Positions 46,182-59,107 are shown, counted from the first letter of the stretch. The stretch: DNA of 64,000 bases from Diplocarpon mali (GCA_024741835.1 JAENRP010000001.1:1-64000); one strand, 5' to 3'. Numbers and translations: made by a program. Notes: generated from the sequence alone by a model not told the origin.

Positions 46182-48219
46182 ATTGGTGGGGCAAAAGGCG
46201 AAGGAGCGGTGACGGGGCGGGGATGAGAGGGTGTAGATATTCGTAGAGAGCTTTGGCTTTCATGGAGAATGGAGGGAGAGGAACAAAATGGCATTTGATG
46301 GGTGGTGGTTTCCTTGCTTGCTAGCTAGCTAGCTTGCTTTGGCTTAATCCTGTGGCTCTTTTAGTTGACGTACTGGCTAGCCAGTGTCTGCTTTTCAAAT
46401 GCATGCTGGGTTTCGTGTTCTCTGGGGGCTAATTTTAGCTAATTAGGTCGGGACATTAGATGTACGTAGAAATTGTGTGAAGTCTTGCCAGCAAATGAGA
46501 AAGTAAAGCGGCGAGCTTTATGAAAAGCTGACCAGAGTCAGAACCTGGAGGGGGCTCTTTACAATCTGGGGACTAGGAACAGCTTCGTGAGTCAGGTCAT
46601 GCGATACAATGGAAGAGATGAGCAGGGACTGCTCGCAGCTACTTACGTAGATGGAATGGCGATTCGTAATGGTAGAGTCGAGTAGTATAGATTGCTAGAC
46701 TATTTCCAGTGGCCTCAAGTTCCCTACGACGAACGCCGTGAGACGGGCGCTCTGCTCTAATTCCAGCCTGCTCAGCTCGTAGCCGATCATGCGGCGCGGC
46801 GTAAGCGTGGCGTTCGGAGGTTGCTGGCCTGGAGGGGGGTTGGAGGCGCAGAAAAGGCCGGGTTTGATGTGCGGACATTCCTTGTAGAATGATGGCTATT
46901 TCTGGGCAGTCAAAGGTGCAGAGACGAAATCACGGATGTCTCTGTGAGACCAATGTTGTGATGGTTCTCGGTCTTCGCGTCATGACTCGACTGAAAACAA
47001 CGGCCGCTGCTCGCTAATTTAAGGTTGTCTTTGTTGACTTTTCCCCCGAAGACATGTTCGCAAATATCAAGCAGGGTTCTAAGACTGTTTCTCTGCATAA
47101 TCAACAGTCCTACCAATACTATCGCGTATCACATTATCCTTCAAATATCTGTACCGGCTCGTGGTAACGAAGCGACGCAGGTCCAGGATTTCAAGCTTCC
47201 CACAGCTCCAGCAGAACGCCTAAACCCCTCCAAACCGTTGATAGACAGATTTTGTCACCGCGCAGCACCACTATCTGCTGCCACTCGTGTTAAAGTTCTG
47301 CCGCACTCGGCCATATCGCGCGTTGATGGTCATTTCAGTACTCTGTCGCTCGATCCAATGGCCAACGCCAAGCCTCATCCGTTGCTAAGCGAACCCCTAT
47401 TCTCACTCCTGCTTATCGGCATGTAGGATATCATTGATCGGATCAAGATCCAATGTCTGAAGCTGCGCGGAGCCCTGGCGGTACAGAATGGGGAAGTCAA
47501 CCTCAACAGCTTCTCGTCCGGCTGCAGACCGATCAGTAAAGGGAGTGGCTACCAGAAGCCTGCTAATGGTAAGATGGATGGAGACGTTTGCATCTATTTC
47601 TGATAGCTCTAAGACAACTGTCTATCGCTGGCGGGATAGTTCTCTTTCGTCTATTAAGCTTCGAGTAATAAAACATTTAGAAACGGATTAGAAAAGATAT
47701 TTTTGAGTGAAAGATGAAAAAATATTATTAATTTCAGAAGATAATTATTTTATGGGTTGAAACTTCCAAGCCCCCTCGCCCCGCCCCTTGAACCAACAAC
47801 TGCGATTAAGCGAAACACGTATTTGATTATGTAGATTATTAAACTATCTAAGCTTTCTTCTATTTCGACTTTTCCTTCATACCTATAAAAAAAGCTTACA
47901 CACATCTGTAACCTGGTCAAGAGGAATGGGTTTAAATAGCTATCTACACTATAGTATATGATGAAACAAACTCATCAAAATCACTGAATTTATCGTTAAT
48001 GATAGAACTAGCTGAATTATTCATATAAATACGATGCTTTGTGAGCTATGTCTTTTGAATATTTAGTTCTAATTCTAGTAGCGCCCTACGGTTGAACCTA
48101 CCATCTACCAAAACCCAATGCTTGCACTCCACTCCGTATCTAAGATGCATCCCATCTACCCGAACTCCGGTCTTATCGTGATAATATTAACGCAACGCCG
48201 TCTACATCTATGTCTGCAT
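46182..48219. other. Intergenic region
   Basis: A GCTA/GCTT simple repeat lies near 46314-46345 in the CAF-1 3' region. Frames at 46878-46639 (-), 47116-46910 (-) and 47025-47426 (+) have no recognisable similarity. 47690-48060 is AT-rich. Confidence 0.4.
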
Positions 48220-49861
48220 CTACAGCCTCTCCTTCGTCCCCTCATTACTCTTCAGTACCTCGTTGCCAACCACGGCCTCCGTAGGCTCCGTCATGCCCTC
48301 ACCGTTCGCCTCGCTCTCATCGTCTATATCAGGCGTCCCGCGCACGTCGGTACCGATCCAATTCCAGCCTCTCACGCCCTCCTTAGCCAAAATGGTACTG
48401 TCTTCTTCAGTCCCGATCTCGGTCCCCGCCTCCAATTCCATGTCCCGCGCGCTAGTCTTGCTGACCTCGACACCCTGGTTCCGCAACACCTGCAAGATAG
48501 CACGTACGTTAAGTTTTACAACACGTTCCGGCTCTTCGGAGCCGAAAATTCGTTTCGTAAGCCACGGGAACAGGACTCCAAAGTCGGATTGCGAGAGGTG
48601 CGCAGACGTATCGGCGTAGAAAAAATTGGGCTGGGGTATCGACGTGCTTGTACTTGGGAGAGTGTTTTGGTGTACGTCTGAGCTGGGATCTGGAGAGAGC
48701 AGGCGCTTTGTGACGCTGAGATGCGCGCGCCATTTGAAGAAGGCTTGGGACTCGATGGCGAGGAGCGCGGCGCCGCCGGGCCCAGTGGGCGCGTAGCACG
48801 GAAATGGCAGATTCCAGAGCCAGCGCGTGGAGTCTGCACGCAGGGGAAGACACCACACATCGAGTAAGATTAATGGGGTTTGGGGAGTTATCTGCGAAGT
48901 GATAGGGGAGCGAGAGGAGGGCGTGAAGAGAGGAGTATAGGTCTCGGGCGCCGATGAATTGCGCGAGGCGTAGAATGTGGATTTGACGAACTGTGCTACG
49001 GTCGCGGCACCGAAACTGTGGCCTGCGAACGTGATTTTGCCCGGGATATGTACGTCCATCTGCGATGTGAAGGGTGTGAGGGGTATGGAGGAGGTGTTGA
49101 GATTTGTAAGGGCGGTGCCTCGATCGAGCTTTAGGAGGCTATCGTGGATAGCGCCTAGTTCCCACAATCGTACTTTCAGCTGCGCGTTGCGGCCGGCTTC
49201 GACATCTGGGCTGGGGGTGTGAGAGAGTTTCGTGTACTCTATTGCTCGCCTTGGTTTCCGCGCGGAGAATTTACCCGAAATGGAGTCATTATAGGGGACG
49301 TCGCGGATGTAGGAAATAGGCGTGGAGCCATCTCTGTGTTCTGGCGCGATCACAATCATACCGTGGCTTGCGATCGAGCCTACGAGGTACGAGTATGCGT
49401 TTCTAGAGCCTCCCAGGCCGTGGGAAAACAACATCACCGGCCATCTCTTATTCGCCGTATTGGGCTGCAGGAGAGGTGCATTCTTGCGAACGGGTATGGA
49501 GATATAGTACAAGAGACGAGGCAAATATCTGCTCAATGTCAGCGCTGCAAAGTAACCATAGGGATAAACAAACCCACGATACAACCTCCGCTAGTAAAGA
49601 TCCCGCGCCCAGAAACCTGGTGTACGCAGAAATATAGCCTTGCTGCGGATTCGGGATCCAGTTGACGCTCTTGCAATTAGTCTCGGGGTCGCAGGGGTAG
49701 AAGATGCGGTACTGGACCGTAGAAAGATTTTCTTCGGGCACTGGACTCGGGGATTCTAGCTCGGAGACTGGGATTTCGACGTCGATGGTGCCGACCTTGT
49801 ATGGGCCAGTGTAATCGGGGAATCCTGGAACCGGGCTCAAACGGGAGAGATAGGAGGTCAT
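48220..49861 (-). CDS. Platelet-activating-factor acetylhydrolase-like lipase
   Basis: Exons 49861-49578 and 49528-48220, with a 49-nt intron, give 530 residues. The alpha/beta-hydrolase features of PAF acetylhydrolase (group VII/PAFAH2-like) are clear: an N-terminal PGFPDYTGPYKVGTIDVE, VQYRIFYPCD, the oxyanion region FSHGLGGSRNAYSYL, the PEHRDGS segment, and a GHSFGAATV nucleophile elbow with Ser266. The downstream catalytic Asp is likely in LILLDVWCLPL and the His in the HLSQSDFG segment. Members cleave short or oxidised acyl chains from phospholipids. No signal peptide is visible, so it is probably intracellular. The C-terminal 90 residues are variable and acidic. The donor (gtgggt) is a little unusual, but the frame continues across it. 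Confidence 0.88.
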
Positions 49862-52357
49862 CGTGGTAGAGGATTATACGCAGGCAGGTTTAGGGACCGA
49901 GGACGAAGCTATTCGGAGATGTGGATATGGATATAAATAGATTTGGCGACGGCGAGGTGATGCAGACGTAAGAAATACAGCACCGACTCGGGAGAGAGAA
50001 AATTTGTGCCGAGAAGGATACGGAGAAGAGATTCAGCACTCAGCTATGGGATATTGTGTTTCATCATACCTACTAAGTAGATTGGTAGGTGAGTCGTTGT
50101 ATGGATGGCAATCTGGGTTGATGCGTGTGCCTTATCCTCTTCCGTCATTATGCCAAGACTAGTCACTGTCGACTGTGGCGCAGGTACCGGCTTGAGTCTC
50201 CTTTGGGACTAGTGGCTCAGATGCAAAGCCACTCGGATGTTTAGTTTTCACGCTCCGTTTCAATTGCATGTGAATCCACAATCAACCATCTCCCAGGATA
50301 GACGCTGGCTGCAGTGCTCACCTAGTATATCCTCACTTACGCTCTTTTCTGTCTCTTATGAGGTTATAATTCGGTTCGCAGGAATACAGTGCCTAATGGG
50401 GCCCTGTGTGCTGCTAACGTTGTACTGAATAGATGGACTACTACACTCTGCAGCCTCTGCTTCATGAGATTGTGAATCACAGGTAGACTTGGAGCCAGCA
50501 CCCGAGCATTAGAATTGACGGTGAAAACTAGACCTTTCCCGGTCGGTCAGCATTGATTATGGAACTTGCAAGCCCTGGTGGCATGAGTGGTAGGTAAGTC
50601 CAGTTCGATCGATGCCGTACATATCACAAATTCACAATCATCCCGATCTCCAGGCTGCTGCCAAAGCGCCTTCGGCTTAGATCCAAGTCGTCTATATGGC
50701 GATGTTGCTGGTGGTTACCTGAAGGCAATCTGTCTTTGAAGGTTCGGATTATGTTGCCAGGACTTGGAGGCAAGATTAGTGAGTTCATTCTGGCCCGAGA
50801 CTCGACAGGATATGCTAACTAAACACTAGCGAATTATTCTGTATACAAAACGGGATCTGATACTGTATCAAGAGTGTGGAAGTGGTGTAATAAAATACAT
50901 GCTCTCACATCAACGAGCTTCCGTACTGCTTAGCTTGCTTTCACAGCAAGCTCATCATTTAACGCAAGCAAGCGATCGGTTTTTCCACAAGGCACAAGCA
51001 TCTTCGGTCCTTGGTAGTGATGAGAACGTTCAATGCCATCTCTGCGATGCATCGATTGTTAGTGATAGCGACAATGACGATCAGATCATTTTCACGAGTG
51101 CCTTTTTTGTGGTATATTCGAGCTTTTCATAAAAATGAGCCCTGGGCGCTTGCTGCCCTGACCTGCGGATGGAGGGAAGTGGTCCAAATCGAACTCGCCG
51201 CCGCTTGCTATGGTATCAAGACCCCCACAGAAGACCCCAGATCCCTAGATCCCTTTTCAATTCTCAATAAGCATCAGATTTGTCCAGGATCACCAAGAAA
51301 TCATAGGATACTCAACACTGGTTGGAAATACCTTTTATATATCCTCATCTCCTCGTCGAAATTACAGCCCAACGCCGTCATCCAAAAACTCCATGCCTTC
51401 AAAACACCCAAACCCTCCCCTCTCGATCGGAATTTACCTCCCCTCGCCTAACTGTCCTGGAACATCATCCCGCATTGGCGTTCAAACGCCAACGGTTCGA
51501 CGACTTTGCAAAATCGGCTCTGAGCGGCCTGCGGCGTATATGATTGGTCGGAATCGCACTCTCACGTAAAGATGGGATCTGGATGATGATATACTTTGGC
51601 CAAAACAATGTGGCAACATGGCTGCAGCTGACTGTCCAAAGACGGGACTTGTCATAGGCTGCAAGGTGGTGTGACTCCCAAGCAATTCCGACTTGATATT
51701 ATGCTCTGTCTTTGATCTTGAGATTTATTTTTCAATAGGCTGCATATGTGGGCATATCCATTACAACTTCTTTGACCCACCGGAACCTCATTCACCCCAG
51801 GAACCAAAGATCCAAACTGGCAGGCCCTTGAAAAAAAAAGATGGACTAGACACGCTACGGTACAAGTTGCCTTTATCGACTTCTGTTACTTTCAATGTCT
51901 CAGCGAAATGTGAGTTTAAATCTCAGCCGAGAGACTTTCCGCTATCAGCTCAAATTCCTTGTCAATCTTACAAAACAGCTTCTGTGTGTAGATCGAACTC
52001 AACGTGCGTATGCTTGTCCCAACCACAAACACAATGCAAAATCTGCACCTCTGCGTTCATGCAGCAGCACCAGCACCACCATTNNNNNNNNNNNNNNNNN
52101 NNNNNNNCCCCCAACCTCAACCTTGCATCGGCACAACCGCCCACGAGGATATCTTATCTCCTCCCCCGTTGCCATCTAATCGTGCCTTTGATTAAATTGC
52201 TATCTCGTCCGTCTGTTCTTTTATTTTCTTCTTCTTCTTCCTCCGTACACCTCGACGCCGGCCCGTCCATGAGCTGGGCTCACACGTTCCTTCTATACTC
52301 GGAAACCATCTTGTCTTTTAATTTATCTTCTATTGAATAATTAACTTACCATGCATT
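49862..52357. other. Intergenic region with an assembly gap
   Basis: It is upstream of both flanking genes (divergent). Small frames are unsupported. 52020-52260 is a CA/CT-rich low-complexity stretch interrupted by 24 N (52084-52107) and is probably the 5' UTR or promoter of the membrane protein. Confidence 0.4.
52084..52107. other. Assembly gap (24 N)
   Basis: Unknown bases lie between a CAGCACCA-like run and a C run, so the assembler probably failed at low-complexity DNA. Confidence 0.99.
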
Positions 52358-54097
52358 ATGGCGAAGGGGCCTGGGATCATTTGCAACACTCAAAAAGGCA
52401 ACTTGACGGCGCTGGAGGGAGGATTAGAATTGGCTTCCGCGTTACTGGGTTGCAGTTCGAGGACAACACTCAAGCAAACTCGCGCCTCTCAATATTCATC
52501 GCTTTCAGGCTCAACGCCAAATCTGTCGCCGGCATCCGCAATTACAACAAGAACAACAAGAACAACAACAACAAAAACTGCAGTAGTAGGCTCGAGTCCG
52601 AGCGCGGGCTCTGAAGAGCCGGAGATCAACCTCTCGATCCAATCCTCGCCCACAGGAACGACAATACAGACATCCACATCTCAATCAACCAACCTGTCGC
52701 CGTCTCCGTCACGTGTAACCCTGATCACACTCTCCCCATCCTCCCTATCCCCGTCCCCGTCCTCTTCCATATCCTCCTCCTTCTCGCCATCCCCATCCTT
52801 ATCCCCATCTCCGTCCCCGTCTCTAGCCTCCGGCGTCGCTCCCCCTTTCGCTGAACCGAGACCCCAATCTCCATACCAATCGCAGTCCTTACTTCCAGGT
52901 CTCGACTCTTCTGCACAGCGAAGCATCACCCCACAGGCAGGTGGGATCATAGCAGCTGTATTGCTCAGCGTACTTCTTTTTGCCGCCTTGCTCACGCTGT
53001 TATCTCGGCGGTGCCGTAGGCGGGAAGTGAAAGCAGAAGAAGAGGAAAGGCAGTCCCCATCTGATCTTTCTCCTTTTTTCGGGGCGATGCGTAAGTCTTT
53101 CAGAATGTGGAAGACGGACAATAGGTATACAGCAGAGAGAAACTCAGCCACAAACAGCTCTTGGGGAAAGAGGCAGAAGATGAAGATAGTGGATGGGAAT
53201 GGGATGCAAGTTGATACAGAAGTACAGCTGCCTATGCCCCCGAAACCGAGTTCTGCGTATGCGCCTTTACGCGCGAACCGCTCGTCGAGTTTGTACTCGG
53301 GGAGCCTGATAAATGGGTTCGATGGGTCTTACCTGGGACCGTTACCGAGCCTACAGCCTCAGCCTCAACCCCATATTCAACCAACTGAACAGAGAACATT
53401 CCCCTTTCTCAGGACCAGCAGGATAAACACCTTGCAGCAGCTACAAAGCTACCCTAGCACGTCGTACACAAGCAATTCGGGAATGAGGCAGGATACCTAC
53501 ATCGAGCGGCCCTACTCCGCCTTCGGGGTCGTAGGGGGCGCTGTATTCCTCCCTTCCCTCCATCCAGAGCTTGGAGCAAGATGCCGGGTACCAGATGCGC
53601 GGCAATCAATCGGGGGGAGGGTCCTGGCGATGGAGCTCAAAGCAAGGCGGGACTCGGTTGTCAGTGTCGACTCAGTCGAAAGCGCCCCCTCGCTTTCGCG
53701 CTCGAGTCTGGTGTCGAATGTCAGTAAGACGTCGAGTACGGGATCTGGGTCAGGATACGCGAGTTCTGTAATTGAACCTAGGACCTTCGATCTTGACCTT
53801 GGGACGGTCCGCGACCTCGACGCCGGTGTGAGACTCCCGCTGGACGTTGAGCAGGATCTTGGGTTCCGCTTCTCTGTGTCTGAAAATCCTGGTCAGGCCA
53901 TGCAGATGCTCGCCAAGTCTGGTCTCGCTTCTGCGTCAAATGGTAGAGTTCAAAACGGGGAGCTGACAGGTGGCTTCGAAACGGGCCTCGAACCCTGGGA
54001 GCTCGCCGCCTTCGACCGACGCAGGAGGGTCGCTGCGTACAGGAGGCGAATCCAGCACGAGATGGAATACAGCGCTCGAACGGGAGGGGTGCTGTAA
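52358..54097 (+). CDS. Single-pass membrane protein with Ser/Thr/Pro-rich stalk
   Basis: A 579-residue frame. Residues about 50-190 are extremely rich in Ser/Thr/Pro (SPSPS repeats, encoded by imperfect ccgtcc/ccatcc hexamers), like an O-glycosylated stalk. One hydrophobic helix follows (about 195-216, GGIIAAVLLSVLLFAALLTLLS) with a basic stop-transfer RRCRRR. A roughly 360-residue cytoplasmic tail with Ser-rich and Pro-rich patches completes it. This layout fits fungal surface sensors or a related membrane protein, but no known domain is recognised. The predicted start lacks a signal peptide; an upstream exon (perhaps within 51.7-52.3 kb, near the gap) may supply it. The tail ends in an Arg-rich segment (FDRRRRVAAYRRR). 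Function unknown. Confidence 0.65.
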   Translation: MAKGPGIICNTQKGNLTALEGGLELASALLGCSSRTTLKQTRASQYSSLSGSTPNLSPASAITTRTTRTTTTKTAVVGSSPSAGSEEPEINLSIQSSPTGTTIQTSTSQSTNLSPSPSRVTLITLSPSSLSPSPSSSISSSFSPSPSLSPSPSPSLASGVAPPFAEPRPQSPYQSQSLLPGLDSSAQRSITPQAGGIIAAVLLSVLLFAALLTLLSRRCRRREVKAEEEERQSPSDLSPFFGAMRKSFRMWKTDNRYTAERNSATNSSWGKRQKMKIVDGNGMQVDTEVQLPMPPKPSSAYAPLRANRSSSLYSGSLINGFDGSYLGPLPSLQPQPQPHIQPTEQRTFPFLRTSRINTLQQLQSYPSTSYTSNSGMRQDTYIERPYSAFGVVGGAVFLPSLHPELGARCRVPDARQSIGGRVLAMELKARRDSVVSVDSVESAPSLSRSSLVSNVSKTSSTGSGSGYASSVIEPRTFDLDLGTVRDLDAGVRLPLDVEQDLGFRFSVSENPGQAMQMLAKSGLASASNGRVQNGELTGGFETGLEPWELAAFDRRRRVAAYRRRIQHEMEYSARTGGVL

Positions 54098-56898
54098 TTG
54101 CGGGGGGAGTAGGGGGGAGACAAGGTGGAGAAGTAGGGGGGAGGAATAATGAGATTGTCGCGTGAGGCAGAGAAGAGGGTGGCCGAGAGTTAACGATTCA
54201 CGATATACGATGCAACTGCTTATTCGGCTTGAAGTGGCGGTTCTTTTAATTATATTAATTACATGGGATGGACTCGGGGTTAGATTAGTGTTGGTTTTGT
54301 TTGGATTGAGTGAAGTGAGGTTAAGTGTGACGGGTGAATCGAAGCGAGGCGAAGCGAGGCGAGGCGAGGCGATATATACCGCATTGGCATGCAGCCCGCT
54401 GCTGTACGGAACCATACGGGTGTACATCACCCTCTATTAATCCGCCTAATACTTTCATTCGTTTTGCATTACGCACGATTCAGATGTATACAATAGCTCT
54501 ACAACAAGAATGCAAATAGTCTCTTGTCAAAGTATCGCCAAACACTAAGGATCTCTCTATAGACAAACGCCATAAAGTCATTGTTACAAGAAAGAAGTAT
54601 GTTTATCTAAAGCTTGTGACTCCAAGGTATCTTGGGCGCTAACTACTCAAATACTTATCCCTGGATGCCTTCGCTTCGCGTGACGTCTTAATACCAGGGT
54701 CTATCGTAAACGCTCGAGGAACCCTTTCTATGAGTCTGCTCTTACAGTATACCATGATGCTTCTCTTCTTCTTCTCCTTCTTCCTGACGTTTTATTCGAG
54801 GCTCAGGCTTCGATATGCGAGAAAGAAAGCGGAAGAGGTTTCTCAAAACCGTTCTGGCTCTTCATTCGCCTTTCGATCTCACAGGCTGCGCCTAGGTGAG
54901 GTTGCGTTGTTGGATACGGGAACGTAGTTGTGAGATTTTCTTCCGATGCGGGTGGCTCTACTCTATTACGGGTTCTATTGGTCTTGGACAGAGGGGAAAT
55001 GGCGACCTGGATCTCTCGGTAATTAGGATTGGATTGCTAATGGTGGTTCTTGCTGTGAGATGAGCATGATGTCTGGTGGCTCGCGGGAGAAGGATATTGT
55101 CTGCGAAAATGTAGGCTGGTGTTTGGAGAGAAAGAATATCGGTATGTGGTGATGGGATTTGATCATATGAAAGATATCAAGTGAGCTAGCTACGGGATCA
55201 GATCTCGATCGAAAGCTTATCTGCTTACAGCACAAAATAGAACATGTGCCAAAAGAATCATCACAAGCCTGTTTGATTTTTTTCTCATCGAGTGATGATC
55301 GGTAATCGTCTTTCTACCGTCTTTGGAAAGATCGCTGCGCCGAATCGAGATCTTGCCTGAGATTTTCTGAATCCTAGATTATTCTGCTGCAAGGCAGTCG
55401 GAAAGCTAGAAATGGAATACGTCAATGACTTCTCACCTCCATGGACTACCATTACTAGCTTTCAGGTAGCTTCGATAGTTTTATCTGACGGGTAGGAGGT
55501 TTCTTACATCATATCTACAAGCTTGTAGAGGGAAGAAAACTCCATGTCAGAGATAAGTATCCAAAGTTGATTCAGACGCTGCCCAGCAGGGAATCCTAAG
55601 CGAATGTGTTCTCGATCGATGGCATAAACTCGCCGGGTATGCTAGAGTTAGTGGCCCCGATCCAATCCCCCAGTCGGAAAAATAACTAAGCACTCGTTTG
55701 GTCTGGCCTAGATATCTCGAATATCAGTGGCTACTCTACCCCTTGGCGTGGATCCTGCGTTTAGTCTGAACTTACAATAGTTAGCAAGGTACTGATAGTT
55801 TACTTGCTCATCTTTTCATATGAATCAAGAGATAGACTGCTTGTCCAGACACATACTCCGCCGACATTTTTGTTTCAACTCGAGCTATTACCTTTGAATT
55901 AGTTCTAAACTTCTAATTGCTCATTCGCGCTAAAGCCAGTGTAGGTGTTATTCAAATTTATGAGAAAGCATTGATTGGCTTTATTGCTGTTACTTAAATT
56001 ACTATAGAATTATAGTGTATCTCGACATGAGTTATGGGGCTATATCAGCTAATGTAATCTAAAATGCAAGATTCGAAATACTTGGAAATTTCGACCAGGC
56101 CAAAAGAGACCAAAAAAAGCTGAAGTAAAGAATCAATATCTTCTGTTATCGCCCTGAATCTGCTTGCCATAGTTCACCACTACTAAATTGAGAGACTAAA
56201 TGGGTGGGATTAGCTCCACCTGTCATGCAAGTTACTACTGATACTAAGGTCAACTGTATCTGAAATAGGCCTGGAATAGATTTTCTGTATTCTTTCAACT
56301 TTACGTGTTCATACCTATATACATCCTGGATCGTTCAAAACTGCAATACTTCATCTAGTTTTCATGTTTATTCTTCTTCAGCTTGTAATGCATGCGTCAA
56401 GTTGGAACTGGTTAGAGCTCGGCTCACTCACTTTGTAACCAGTTTCTTCAAAAGCTGCTAGACTTTTAAAGGTTTCGCATCGTATGTCATTGGGAGTAAT
56501 AGAAGAATCTTTGCCGCAATTCGCCGTTTTGCCAATATTTCAGAGTTGCATGAGGAATGAATGGCATTAAGGTTTCTTCACAGATCTAGGACTTTATCTT
56601 CTCGATGTCGCACAATAGACCTGTCATAAGGGGACGGATGCTCTCCTGAGTCTTTCTGAGACTTTGATCGACTCAAAGTTAGCCTGGAATGCGATGTCTT
56701 GAAGTATTTCTCCACATTCCTGGATACAAGCGAGGCCGCCTTCCCGATTGGAAGACTAAAAAACCAAGCCTCTGGTGCAGATCTACCGAGAAATGACGAT
56801 TGCTGTTTCGGCTACAAGAAGTCATCTCATATGTTGTGTATTGTTTATATATGTTGCGAATCCACCATGTAGACTGTAGAACATCCCATCCAAGCAAA
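54098..56898. other. Intergenic region
   Basis: A GAGGC/GAAGC microsatellite lies at 54341-54372. The rest is ordinary DNA with short frames (54730-54927 +, 55235-55023 -) lacking support. Confidence 0.4.
54341..54372. repeat. GCGAG microsatellite
   Basis: About six units of GAAGC/GAGGC in tandem, downstream of the membrane-protein gene. Confidence 0.7.
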
Positions 56899-58335
56899 AT
56901 GTTTATGAAGACTTCTGCCACCTTGGTCCTTTTGGGCCTGACCACACTCGCCGCGGCGACGATTGTATTTCCTAAGTGCAATTACAACAAGTATACATCT
57001 ATACCTTCTATCTTGAAACCTGCTAAGTCTTTCTAGCTGCTACTTAGCTTTTAATGGCATTTTCTTTACTGCTGAAGCGGTATCATTCTGCTCGAGTTTC
57101 ACAACGGCTTTGACAACCACCACAAACGATTTCCCCAGAAGGGCGACGAGGGCATGTACCGCGGTGGCTCAGATTTCGTCCGTTTGCTCCTGCGCGTATC
57201 CTGCCCCGACGGTCAAGCAGACTAGCACTACCAAGTCCTCATCCAAGTCTTCATCCAAGTCTTCTACCAAATCTTCTTCAACGGCTATACCCTCAAAGAC
57301 TTCGACAACCGCTAAGTCATCGACGAGATCCACCAGTTCCTCCCCGAAATCCTCAATTAATACCAGCATGAGAACCACAAGCCCGACTCCATCAAGCTCA
57401 GCTTGCTTCTCGCCTCCACAGACCAACCTCATAGCCACGCACACATGTGGCATGGGCACTAACTGCTACCGAGGACTTGCAAATATTGGTCAAGGAGGCA
57501 TCCCAGCATCAGATGTGGTAGCCTTTTGCGGTACCTACACAAATGCTCTCAATACCGGTACTACTGGAATTCCAGCGCCCGTGTTGAGCTCTTGCGGTAC
57601 TACGACTACTCGAATCTCCTCCCTCTGTTCTTGTTTAGTTTCCAAACAAGGTGCCTGCGCTACAGCTTCCACCAGTTTTCCTTTGAGCTCCTCGACTAGT
57701 AGGGGTAGATCAAGCTCGCCATCCAGTCGCTCGGTTGGTACGGGGAGATCAAGCTCGCCATCCAGGTCCTCGACTAGTAGCGAGAAACCAAGCTCGTCAT
57801 CCAGTCGCTCGGTTGGTACGGGGAGATCAAGCTCGCCATCCAGGTCCTCGACTAGCAGCCAGGAATCAAGCTCACGATCCAGTCGCTCGGTTAGTACGGG
57901 GAGATCAAGCTCGTCATCCAGCACGTTGAGCAGCACCGGCAAATCTTCACAATCCGCCAAATCCGCGTCCATTGCAACCACAAGCACATTTAGAACCGCG
58001 GTCATTACCTCTGCTCCACCGAGGCCAGTTTGTAATAGGGACAACTGCCTCCGTGCTTTCGTCCGCGGTAACGGACAGGAGTTCTGCTCGGCTTATACCC
58101 TTGGAGGACCAAACCCACCCCCTGTTCCCACTTATGCAACCCAGGTACGTAGCAGAATCTCGATGGTGTATCGGGGAGATACGGGCGAAGCGCTTCATTT
58201 CTCATACAGGCTTGAGCATATCGTTGAGAAAGAAGGCTAACAATTCTCTAGTGTACTGGTTCTACTGCTTCTCGAATCAGCTCGGCCTGTACTTGCTTGA
58301 ACAGACCAACTGAAGCAGCCGAGCTTGACCAATGA
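56899..58335 (+). CDS. Secreted protein with three six-Cys modules and Ser-rich linkers
   Basis: Exons 56899-56990, 57037-58144 and 58252-58335, with introns of 46 and 107 nt, give 427 residues. A clear signal peptide (MKTSATLVLLGLTTLAAA) opens it. Three modules share C-x4-C-x12-16-C-x18-21-C-x9-C-x-C: module 1 at 27-83 (completed by splice 1, ending AQISSVCSC), module 2 ending TRISSLCSC, and module 3 (CNRDNCLRAFVRG, ending SRISSACTC, completed by splice 2). Linkers are Ser/Thr-rich and probably O-glycosylated; the second contains a 26-residue tandem repeat. The module is one I recall from secreted fungal glycoproteins, with no known activity. No GPI signal is seen at the end (TEAAELDQ). That both splices complete Cys modules supports the model strongly. 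Confidence 0.8.
57710..57920 (+). repeat. 78-bp tandem repeat within coding sequence
   Basis: Units begin at 57710, 57788 and 57866 (the last partial) and encode RSSSPSSRSVGTG followed by RSSSPSRSSTSSE. The period is a multiple of three, so copy-number change keeps the frame. Confidence 0.85.
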
Positions 58336-59107
58336 GTGGAATGCTTGATCGAGGAAACGCAGATTGAATTGTTGACCGCTCAACTCGGTACTAATAAGAT
58401 TCTCTCATGTTTTCATTCGAGTTTCTGATTTCTGATTTCGATCATATTTCGGATTTGCGATTTCGACACGATGGAGAGTTAATTTTTTAATGGCTGTTGC
58501 ATCTTAATTTCTTGGCGAGAAGTTTTAATAAATGTCTTACATTAGTACTGATAGCCTTTTACTGTCATTTAATAGCCAAAATATTTTCGATGCGGCACTT
58601 ACGACGCCCAAAGTCCTAACTCCCAATGCTAATTGGTATATGGTACCTATTTAAATTATCGTCTTTGAATATTCAGTTTGTGAAGCAGAGCAGCAGTCAA
58701 CCTGCCGTTTCGCATTCTCGGCCAAGAATTAGGAGTTAAATCCTTTTGTTTACTTCGTAAGCGAAGGGTGCCAAGTGCGGGGTAATCTCAGGGGTCTTTG
58801 GATTCTAAGAAAAAATGATTCTTGGAGCATTCGATTTCGGGTCTCGGCAACTTTCATATGTAATTTTCAGAGAGCCAGGACAATATCCCGGATCACATTC
58901 AACTGACGCGACGTTGAAAGAAAAAATAGTCTTCATACGAGGCGTGCGCAGACCCGATAGTCCTGAGATTTAGAACATGGAGGCAATATTTCATACTGCA
59001 ATCTTCAACTTGGATCCCATACTTTACTATTGAATATTAAAATATGTTAGATTATCGCAGAGTCCTGACTTTAATCATTAAGCTGCAACAGGAGACTTTG
59101 ATATCCC
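58336..59107. other. Intergenic region
   Basis: Convergent 3' ends. A repeated tttcgattt/tttctgattt patch lies near 58425-58470. No gene is seen. Confidence 0.4.

Noticed and set aside
51693..52340. Plus-strand 215-aa frame crossing the N gap
   Set aside because: It runs through unknown bases, has no ATG start, and has the composition of a low-complexity leader region.
52681..53151. Minus-strand 156-aa frame rich in Asp/Gly
   Set aside because: It is antisense to the SPSPS-coding hexamer repeats of the membrane-protein gene.
57535..58044. Minus-strand 169-aa frame with a VEDLDGELDLPVPTERL repeat
   Set aside because: It is an antisense shadow of the 78-bp coding repeat in the secreted Cys-module gene.
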